Assembly: GCA_905221605.1 (NCBI GenBank)
Contig: CAJNDS010000646.1
Coordinates: forward strand, 203,001-263,000
Direction of reading: 5' to 3'
DNA length: 60,000 bases
Origin: Symbiodinium natans
Lineage: Eukaryota; Sar; Dinophyceae; Suessiales; Symbiodiniaceae
Each line of letters starts with the position of its first letter. Within the stretch, counting starts at the first letter, position 1. The position numbers were made by a program, and so were the translations under genes. Shown here piece by piece: positions 1 through 10,300 of this stretch. The notes under the pieces are model-generated. The model ran no database searches, was not told the DNA's origin, and saw only the letters and a program-made list of their open reading frames with translations.

Positions 1-397
1 GGGAAACCCGAACTAAAGGGGGGGGCTTCGGCTTGCACCACCACCCTCGCAACAACCGAAGGACCGACTACCTTTAGAACCTTCCGGAAGGCAACGCAGT
101 GCACACGCGATATCCTCAGGAAAGGTCTTGACGGCAGGAAACTTCCCACGCAGTGCTGCTGCTGCCATCTTGTCGGGCTCGCGAGCCTCTACACTACCGA
201 GTTCAAAACCTAATGTTGCGTCAAAAACATGTTTTGTGTCTTCACATGCACCACAAGCCAGAACTCCGAACAACTAAGGAGTCCCCGCAGCACCACTTTG
301 CACAAACACCCTGCAAAACTCATGAGAGAGAGAGACCAAAAAAAAAGCACGGTAACCGCGTCCCAACAGACCTCCGACATCGCGCGCCGTTGGGGGC

Positions 398-419
398 GGC
401 TCCTCCTTCGGGAGGGGCC
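398..419. repeat. UUCG-tetraloop hairpin next to a GA tract
   Basis: A 9-bp stem (one G-U pair) closes a TTCG loop, giving the C(UUCG)G type of very stable hairpin if transcribed. A run of GAGAGA follows about 20 bases downstream. A related shorter hairpin with the same loop and also followed by GA repeats lies near 48150, so this may be a dispersed element. Function unknown. Confidence 0.55.
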
Positions 420-652
420 AAGCGTGCAGAGAGGGAGAGAGAGAGATTGTGGGGATCACTTGCGTGGTATGGTATGACATGGTAGTAGAATGGTTTTCTC
501 CTGGCAGTTTCAGTTTCACGCCGACCTGACCAGACGGATTCGCGTGTCCGGGCGCGCCCAGTGCGCGGGGGGTAGGGCTGGGCAAAAGTTTCACATGGAC
601 ACCGCACTCGGGCGAGCGTGTGCGCGGGGGGAGCTCTCGGGCCCCCGCTCAG

Positions 653-720
653 CAGAAGAAGAAGAAGAGAAAGAAGAACAAGAAGAAGAAAAAGAAGAAG
701 AAGAAGAAGAAGAGAGAGAA
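653..720. repeat. GAA-rich microsatellite
   Basis: Imperfect (GAA)n with GAAA and GAGA interruptions on the + strand. Simple-sequence DNA; all open frames through it are spurious. Confidence 0.9.
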
Positions 721-1215
721 AAAACAATGTGTGTGTGTGAGATTATTGTTGCGTGGCGTGCGACCTCTACGCTGTAAGCGTGTCTGGTGTTTGAATTCGG
801 GTTCGTGGCTTCTATTCAGGTTTCGTGATGTTTTGGGTGACCCCGACTGGGCCCCAAGGTTTTCCCCGGCCTGCCCCCGCGGCATCGGGTTGCAGCTCCT
901 CCCAGCAGAAAATGGCGGGTGTGGGGTGCTTGTTGCAACGCTTCTCGGCTGGGGCCGAGACGAACCAGCTGTAGCACCAACAATGACGGCACTGATGGCA
1001 GGAACACTAGCACAAAGGGAGTATGCACAAGATCAGCGGCATGTAGAGCAAGTTTGTGTTGGGTCCTGTCAATTTGAAGCAAGCCTTGGTTCCTGTTCTT
1101 TTCCTTGCCTTTGTCCAACATTCCAGCAGCCTTTTCAGCGAGAAACCACTTGCTATAGATTGCTTTTTGTTGGAGGTGTGAAAGCCCTCAGACCTCCTCA
1201 AAGCTCTTGAACCTG

Positions 1216-1350
1216 ATGCGCGTTTCATGGAACTTCTTTGTGGTGCTGGGCGCTGGGGCCTTCGGATTCTTTGGCTCCTGCTCAAACCACACGTGCGACA
1301 GCGAGCAGAATGTGCTGCTGCAGCGCCGGACTATGATGGAGAAGGCCCAA
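1216..1350 (+). CDS. First exon: signal peptide of the giant secreted protein
   Basis: Exactly 45 codons run from ATG to a CAA|GT donor. The peptide begins MRVSWNFFVVLGAGAFGFFG, a basic residue followed by a hydrophobic core. It continues with SCSNHTCDSEQNVLLQRR. A short segment ending in a Leu-Leu-Gln motif after the signal peptide is common in dinoflagellate secreted proteins (recollection, not checked). The next exon starts in the same phase at a CAG acceptor, so the 85-base intron keeps the frame. The exon is too short to stand out as an open frame by itself. Confidence 0.65.
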
Positions 1351-4300
1351 GTTCCCCTTCTTCTTTAAACCGTTGATCTTTTTTCTTTGGAGGGTGGGCC
1401 AGGGTCTAAAAAAACTGTGTTTTCGACGAGCGCAGGTTTCGGTCCTCGACGTGGACGCTGGCAATGTTTCGTTTTCCACGACGCGATCTGCGAAGGACGG
1501 TCGTGATGCTTTCGTTGAGTTCACTCACCGTAGCAAAAGCTCAAATCAATTGTGCACATCCCCTTGAGACTGCTGGGACCCTGCTACTGGACCCCCCTCC
1601 CCTTTTGGGTCCCTCTGTCCTCCTTTCCTGTGGGCCGGCCCGGCTGCCGAGGCGGCGCGCGCAAGCGTTTACAATTAGCTGATCGCCCAACCCCTGCTTG
1701 GTTGATTCTGGAGGTTTGTGCATGGAGAACAGATTTTTCACTTGAGGCGAACCGGATTCCTCGGGGCTGCCCAGCCCGAAGTCCTCGTAGACAAACCGTG
1801 TCTAAACAACAATCAAAAGCAGCGACACTTTGTAAAAGCAAAGAGAAGTGCAGACATGCACACAGGATGTCAGTGACACCCTCTCCATGTCTTCCCTCGA
1901 TGAAGGGTGCCAGGGGGGTCCCGGGGATGAGGTGGCGACAGGAATCGGTTTGCTCCAAGATGGGGGGGTCCCATAGGGCGGGCGGGGGGGGGGGGTGGGT
2001 GCGTCACGGGGGAAGGGTTGGGTTAGGAGGAAGGAGACCGGATCCGTGTCTGCTTGTTCCAAACGCTTCTCGGCAGGAACGAGGCGAGAGTATTGTTTCT
2101 CCGCGGCTTTTTGTAGAAGGGCTTTGCCAGCAAACAGGCCAGCGATCAGTTCAAGCGCGCTAGCCTGCAGGCGTTCGATCCTTCCAAGTCATCTCCTGAA
2201 CAAGAAGTATCGCAGGACAGACGCAGGGATTTATCTTAGAAGGGTTGAACTGCTATTGGACGTGCAAAGCGCCCAGTGACAATTTGCTCGCAGGCGACTT
2301 CGTCGAATCCTCCAAAGCCGGAGGGCGTTTTAACACAAGATGCCGAGGAGCTGTTGTGGACTTCACTGGAGCTCGCAGGGATCTTGTCAGGGTGACACGA
2401 AGAAATGCTGTCACTAACTGTCATTACCCATTCACTTTAATTGCGCAGTTTGCGCGGGTTGTCGTGGTGTGTTCTTGTTCCAGTGTGGTCTTGTCGGTGG
2501 CAGTTGTGCATCCAGGTTCAGTGCATGTCGGCATGTGTGTGGGGATGAGTAGGTGTAGGGTTTTGGATTGCTTTTGTTGGGACCGCAATTCCACCTTCGA
2601 AGTGGGTGAGGACAAGAGCTGGTGGCCCAGTCCAAAACGTGCATCCCGTCTCATTCGAGCTTCACATGTTGTGTGTTCGTTCTGTATTTCAGAAAGGACG
2701 AGATTCTTTGAGATCCAGATGTAGGAGTTTGTGCACTGCCGTTTTTGCAGGCATCCAAATGGGGTCATCACCAGAGGTACCAGGCTCCAGAGGCAACGGC
2801 TCAGTTTGCCTTGTGCCGCACAGTGCACTAGTAGAGTTGGAGCCTGCTGGCATTATGATGGCCCTATCTTGGCCGAGGAGCCTCCGCGCGAAGGCTTGGC
2901 CAGTGCGCTTGCAAACCTGACTGCCGTGACCGCCCAGCTTGCAGAGAACTCTGAGGACTGCACGAAACATCTCAGCGTCTCGAATCCATGCAATATCGAT
3001 ACTGAGTGATACTGTGCACAAGAAGCTCCATGTCACTCCCTGTTACTTGTCCCTTGAGGCGCTGGATGCAAGCTCCGATCGTTTTGAGGCTTTGGTGCCA
3101 AACTACCAGGAACTCTTCGCGAACCTGACAGCCGCCGCCAACATCCTTCACTCCCTGACGTCGGGTGGCGCGGGAGGGCCCAGGCGGCGCCAAGTTGACC
3201 TTCCGACTTTGCCGCCGGGGCCTTGCAGCCTTGATGAGGGGGTGCTGCCCAAGAGTACTTGCAATGAGACAGCGGATTTTGAAGGGTGCAATTTCACCAT
3301 CAGCAACCAGAAGAGCCTTGCCAGTTCCAACACCTCCATCCTGCCGGGCTGCCCCTTGATTTGGGACAGCTTCCAGGAGCTCTTCCTATACTGCAACCTT
3401 CGCAATGAGACGCGGAGGGTCACCGCCACCACCTGCAACGGACAAGGCGTTCAGATTCGTTTTAGGTTCATGTTGTGCACTGTGCACCTTGTTCCGAGAG
3501 ATGTGGGCACATGCAGGAATCTCACAGTTTGACCACCAACTGGCCGCGTTCAAGAGCTACAACAACGCATGCTCACGAGTGGGGTGTGATGACAACACCA
3601 TCGGCCCTCTTGCCTGCAGCGACAGCTGGCTGCTCGGGAGCGCTGTTTCGAAACAGAACGCAGAGAAATGCGAAACGAGCAGAAGCCAACAGATGAATGA
3701 GAGAGACAGAGAGAGGGAGTTCCTTGTTGAAATGCAAATGCCTTGCGCATCGTCACCCTTGGCCGGGAACACATGCGCAGTGTCCAATGTGGGACGGTAA
3801 TCGCAAGAAACATGTGCACGACATGGTGGTTGTGGTGTCAGACATTCATGGGGGTGGGGGGGGGCACCAGAAATGGGGTTGGGCTGTCCGATTGTCAGAA
3901 GCCTGGGTGGAGTGAAGGAGATATTTGCAGTACGTGGCCCTGGGCAGAAAAAGATTTCTTGCAGAGGTAGACGCAGTGGAGAGGGCTGATAACATGCCAG
4001 GAGATTCGACGAGCGCGCCACGCTGCAGTTTCTTGCCGAACCGGGTGCTTGCATTTACATTGTGCAGCAGCCGCACAAAGGGAAGGAGGGCACCGCAACC
4101 GACTTGCTCTTTGTGTCCAGCGAGGCCATGTCCGGTTCTTCTCCCGACCTCAGTCCAGCCCCCGGCCCGGACCCAGCTCCCGGCCCAGCTCCCGGCCCAG
4201 CTCCCGGCCCAGCTCCCGGCCCAGCCCCCGGCCCTGGTCCAGGCCCTGGTCCAGGCCCTGGTCCAGGCCCTGGTCCAAGTCCCGGCCCGGGTCCAGGCCC

Positions 4301-7300
4301 AGGCCCTGGCTTGGTCCAGGCAACCCTGAATCTGGTCTCTGGTTCAACAGGCCTCTTGCAGCAGAACACCACAAAGATGAGCTCCCCAGACATGCTCATG
4401 GCGAAGATCGATGCCCTTCTGCAGGATGCGGCCGAGCAAAGGCGAGATGTGGCCGAGCAAAAGCGCGATGCCGCCGAGCAGAGACAGCTGCTCAAGAAGC
4501 AAGCGGAGGCTTTACAAGACCTGCAGCAAAGGGTGTCTTCGCCTGTTCAAGCCGGAGAACTCGGGCGGTGGGATGATGCTTTCTCTTCACGTGCTGCACC
4601 CCAGACCAACCCGAAACTGCCGAAGCTCCAGGACAAACACCCGGATGCATCCAGCTTCGAGCTTTGTGCAGCGTCCCAGGCGATGCTAACGCAGAAAGGA
4701 AGCCACAGCCGCAAGAGCAGTGCCGCCACCACGAGTTTTAACATAAATGATCCAACGAGCACTACGACAACGAGCACGACGACGTCGAGCACGACGACGA
4801 CCACTACCACTCGTGCGTACTTGGACGCATGCGACGTTGGTTCTTCTGCTGGGATTCCAATCTTTCAGCCTTCCACGGATGGCTCCCATTCTGTCGTCTG
4901 CTGCCGCTATGACGCGTTGTACTGTGCTGGCTGTGCTGAGCTGACAGAGGCTGGGGATGCCTGCGAGACTTGTGCAGGCGGTTACACGCAGAAGGATGAT
5001 GGCACCTGCGAAGCCTGCATGGACATGATCGACTGGGAGAGTACAACATTCTTTTCCTGTTCTGCCTTGTCTCCTGATGGATGCACAGACGAGAAGTTCG
5101 ACCAATTCTCCTCTCGGGAAGCTTGCTGTCAGTGCGGCGGTGGCCTTCGATCGGCCACCCCTTTCAACTACTATGTGGGCGCGACGGTCGTGGGTGCCAA
5201 GGGCAGAGTTTTCATATGTTTTCATATGTTTTCATGCTTGAGCATCTTCCGGCCTTTTCGCATGCCCGGCGTCCCGGCGTCAGCTAAGGTGCCACAAGTG
5301 TCCTGGGATACCCGGTCCCCCGAACAGCATCGCACTACTTTCTCAACGAGGCATCGCGGCATCGCCACATGAGTCACATGAGTTGAGGTGTTGGAAGTAA
5401 GCACCCGACGTATGGCTCCTTACGGCGTGAGCGCTCCTCGCTGATTGGCAGGGCTGCAAACTCCTGGAGCATGGTTAGGGCCCGAGTCAAGAGTCCTGTG
5501 AAGTTTCTGGGTCAAGATCTTGAAGTCGCATTGCTCACTCTTAAGGCCTGACGATCTCCGGTGGGACAGGGGAGCTGAAGCTCCTGGACAGCTGCACGTC
5601 AGTTGGCTGTGGCTCCACAGAGAGTTTCTCCGTGTCTTGCACGATCACCGCAGAGCAAACTCTCGCAGATGGGCTGGAGATTTCGGCGACTGCAATTGGA
5701 GGGGGTGCTGAAGCTGTGAGATTGTATTCGATGACACTTGGGCAGAGTCTCGTTTACACTGACAGAGACTACACCTTCACGTCACTCGCAGACTACGACC
5801 CCAACTGCTTCTTCCTGCGCGGCCCGAACTCTGACAAAAACACGGCCTCGTCACAGGCAGGCTTCACATGCACGCTGTGTCAGTGGCCTCGTCAGTCTGT
5901 CATGCTGTCGCTGACTTCGAGTGGCTTGCAAGGTTGTTTCTTGTTGATGTCCTATTGGGTCCTATTGCTTTGTGGCCATGTTGAGTGAGGTTCGAGGTGA
6001 GATCGCAAAGGTGAGGATACATTCCTGCATCCAAGCCTGTTACCAAAACTAACAGGGCCGCGACTCATCACCGCGACTCATCAACCAGAGTCGTCTATGT
6101 TCATCGCAATGCTTCGATCGTGAGAGATCGTGAGTATGACGTTCTTATGGCATGTCATCCTTGCTCTCAGGTGCAGTGGACCATCACGGCAAGCTTCGAT
6201 GCCAACGTCTACTTGGACATGTGGGATGGGCAGGAAGCCCTTGGCTTTGCAAGCTGGACGGATCGCTCTTCGTGGACGACTTCCTTGCTGGCGGGTGTCA
6301 CCTATGGTTCGGAGGGGCCGGGGAGCGTGTACACAAGGGCATACTCAGCTTCGGAGACCATTACACTTTATGGCAACGAGGGTGGTGGAACTGGCACTTA
6401 CTTGGTCTTTGTTTGTCCATCCCGATCTACGTCCACGAGGCTCACGGCCTCTGCTGAGCTGACAGTGACGGCCTTTCAGGGCTTCTCCTACGGCGCGTTT
6501 CCCTTGATCTTCCTCTCTTGGCAGGACTACTCCTACTTGCCTGAGACGGTGCAGGGCGATCAATTCCAAGACTTGGCCTGTGCTCCCAAAGAGGTGGCAG
6601 ATGCACTCAGCTTTGATGCAAGCACTGGCGAGATCACATGGGGTTCCACCAGCACCAGCGGTGGCGTGATCTTCGATGGGAGTGCCCTGGCAGGTATGAA
6701 GGGAAGCAGGAGCGGCATTTGCCAGCTGACTCAGGGAAGCGCCACAAATGCCTTCGCTGTGATCAAGCCCGAGATCTGGCAGTCTTTGGACTACAACTAC
6801 GGCGGAACGATCTACGTGACTCTGGGAGAGGATTCGCCCACCCTGAGGCCGTTGTCCGAAAGTCACAAGGTTGCGCCAAGCCGCTTCTCAGCGCAGGCGC
6901 TCTCCACAAAGAGGTTGTTTCACATCTCATGATTCTCACATATTCTCACATTGGGAAGGGGCAATGCGAGATGGTGCACTGTAGCATGATGCATTGTTCG
7001 GTGACATTGCAGCCGCTGTAGCTGCTGAGGTGCACGCGGTGGACGGGGCTGATGCCGAGTCTTTCTCCTTTGATGTCCTCACAGGCGCATGCACCTACCA
7101 GGGCTACGAGCTTTTTCAGCTCAACATCCAAACTGGTGCCTTGACGCTGTCCCCTGCTGAGAGCATCGCAGACCTCTTGGAGGCCACGAGTGTGCGCTCA
7201 TCCATGGTAAGGACCTTCACCATCTTTGCCCATTATGAGTGGCCACCGCTAGGGACAGGCCCTATCCTGCAGCAGAACATCACAATGGACTTCCGCGAGG

Positions 7301-10300
7301 ACACCTGCTGGCCCAAGCAGAACTTGAGCTTCTCGTCGCGGACCAACTTCACAAGCGAGTCTGTAGTGGATGAAGCTGCTTGCAGACAGCTTTGCCGAGA
7401 CAAGCTGGACTGCACCCATTATGCATTTTCTGACGGGTGCTATGAGTACAGCCAGCTGTGTGTTTCAGACTGCGCTTTTGAGAGTGTGGAGGTGGCTGCC
7501 CGGTATCCTGGGTGTGGCGAGAGGACGTCCTGCGTGTACCTGGACCTTCCGAATTTTTATTTCCTGTCGGGGAGGTACTGCCCAGCAGGCCATGGTGGTG
7601 TGTTTTGAAACCTGCAAACGGTGCCCATGTACATGCGGGTGCTGTACTCCAGCATACTCCACCTCCAACGACTGTAAGATGCATGTTCCGACCTTTTTCC
7701 CTTTTTTTCCCTAAGCTGCTGTTTTCAGTCGACAGTTGCCAGCAAGACTTCTGAGCAGGTGAGAAGCAGGCAGCCGATGGGCAGGTCTTCAAGAAAAGTG
7801 GCCGCACTGAGGAGGATTCCTTTTGGTTGGCCGCCTACGATGAGACGCTGGGCGATTCATGCACCGGCAAGACTTGGATGCTGCAAATGCCCGACGACCT
7901 TGACTTCCTCAATGACACCGCACATTATCTGGAGCTTCATGGCGAAGGCGCGCTCATGGCATCGTTAACAATGTTGCTGGTCAGAGTCAGAGCATTTGTT
8001 GCTATAAGCCCGCCCCCTCTTCCCGAAAGGTGTGGCTTGCCTGGGGGCCGATGATTTCATCACTGACCTTTTCGAGTCCTCACCTCACACTGTCGACTTC
8101 GTGTACGTTGGGAACTCCGTGACAGGCACTGGCACGGCCACGTTGCGGGTGCCAGGTTGCAGCGCTCCAAACCTGACCATGGCCCACAAGCTCCAAGCGA
8201 AAGGGGACATCGAGTCCGACCAGGAAGACTTGGCTGCTGTCAAGATGCTGATCCTGGATGACCCGTCCACTGCCTTGGTGGCCGACGCTTGACTTGATGT
8301 GAGCTTCGAGGCACAGGCTTGTTTTTGAGAAGGCATCGAGGCCCCTTTGAAAACCTTTAGCTGTTGAGGACCACTGGCTGCACCCTTGCCAATGTGCCCC
8401 GGCTGAGTGGGGAAGCCAAGAGCCCGTAACAAGCGACGCGGTCGAAAACATCCCGGCCGGAAGTTCCAACGCCTTTTACGCAGCGCCTTTTGAGATCGTG
8501 GCGGGCGCATTTGTGTGTGACCAGCGCTACCTCTTGAAGGTTCATGTGAACATCGACACCGAAAGCTTCGACCCCGAGGTGTGCGAGGAGCCCCGAGTGC
8601 CCAGTGCCCTCTCGTCCCGCGTCCTTGCGCGTCCTTGTGTGTCACCCTTGTGATTTCTTTGCCGTCCCTGGGATCCCCCGTTCTGTTTTCAGGAAATGTG
8701 TGCGGAGCAGCCTCTGTGCAAGTTCTTTTGGGCTGGCGCGGTGGGCTCCAGCAACCAGTGCCAGCCTGCTGATTTACAGCTCGGGAGCTGGGGAGTACAT
8801 GATGTAATCGGCAAGCGTTCGTTGTCGGCGGTACTTTGTGCCCATGTCCCAACATGTCCTAATCAGTCCCAATCTGAGGCTGGTTTTACTGGCATTGCGA
8901 CACCCTTTACCGACAACTTGGCGTCAACGGAAAGTTGCTGGCCTGGGAGAGAACATCCAAAGTGTGCAGGGTGTCCAACGTTGAAGTTTGTTGGCACACC
9001 ACGAAGCGTCGGGAGTTCTTGGGCGCCTTCCATTCTTCTGACCCCTTTACTTTGCCCGCTTGTCTGTACCAAGACCTCTTCACTCAATGCGATCAAAAGC
9101 TGATGCTCGGGGGGAGCGGTGTTGAGAGTTGCGGCCAGTGCATGTACGTCCGTGTGGAAGACGGCAACTACGCTGTGTCGCCTCCGAAGTTGGAGCCGGC
9201 TCTTGCGGGGGCCCTCCTGGCGTTTGAGTCTGCCAGCATCGAAGTCCTGAAGCGCAGCGTCATGGAAGCGGGCACTGCCTCCGTTTGGACGGATGGCACC
9301 GAGGTGTTTACGAGCTTGGGTGGCCTCAGTGGCAGTTGCTATTACGTTCGAGGACCTCAAGAGACTGATCGAACGTATCCAGATAAGCACGCGACTTAGC
9401 CGTCACCCCAGCTCTGCTTGAAGAATCTCACATCAAGCTGTCCCCAGACCCGACGTATCCCGATGTTCTGCTGTTCGTAGTGTTCCGATGTGTCGCGTTC
9501 CAGCATACTTTGAATATCTTTGAATACTTGTGAGGCTTTGGAAGCTTGCCATCACCGCCCCTTCAACAGTGTACCTGGACTTCATCACAGGGGACTTCGG
9601 AGACTTTGACAGTTGGGACGAGCGAGGTTTGTGGATGGAGTCTTTGGAGGGAGGTGCGACGGGCGCTGTCACTGGGCAAGGCTCCATGTATCATCGAGCT
9701 TATCCTGGTGGAGAAATAGAGCTTCCGGCTGGCGACTACTTGGTTTGGGTTTGCGTTGAGAGCGGGCCACCATCGGCGGCGCATGTACTCAGCAACTACG
9801 AGCTTGTGCAGTGGACCGATTCAGCTCTCGATAGCTTCGGCTTCACGGACCGGGTCGATGGGGACGCAATTTACAAGTTCACCAACCTTGGAGGTGTACG
9901 GCAAGATGGTGCTTGCTACTTCCTTCGCGGTCGCAATGACGCCAAGAACACGGACTACACCGCTATCCAGTGGAGCATCCGGGCTCCATGGCCGGCCGTT
10001 GTGTACTTGGATTTTCTGATGGGGACGGACGGTGAGGGCTTCGGCTTCGCGAAATGGCCTGATCGATCCTCATGGACAGTGTCATCGTTGGCAGGTGTTG
10101 AATCCATAAATGAGGCTGATGGCTCAACGACGGGTCCAGGAAATGTGTACAGCCGGGTCTATGCTGCCGGAGAAGGCATTGAGCTTCACGGCAACGATGG
10201 CGATGGTGCGGGCTCGTATCTTGTTTTCGTGTGCCCCGTGATCACGGATGAACGTATCTCAGGAGACAGTCACACGACTTCTGTCGCCGAATGCCCGAGC

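Larger units (their letters stand above)
1..1215. other. Upstream region without a supported gene
   Basis: No exon with a recognisable protein could be supported here. The stretch holds a GC-rich hairpin followed by a short GA tract, a GAA microsatellite, and mixed-composition DNA up to the first methionine of the large secreted-protein gene. Short open frames on both strands are mostly translations of the microsatellite (poly-K, poly-E or poly-L). A promoter could lie here, but dinoflagellates lack a standard TATA box and none is claimed. Confidence 0.5.

Noticed and set aside
4055-4495. Minus-strand Gly-Pro repeat frame
   Set aside because: Mirror of the + strand Pro-Gly repeat, which is flanked by coherent coding sequence on the + strand.
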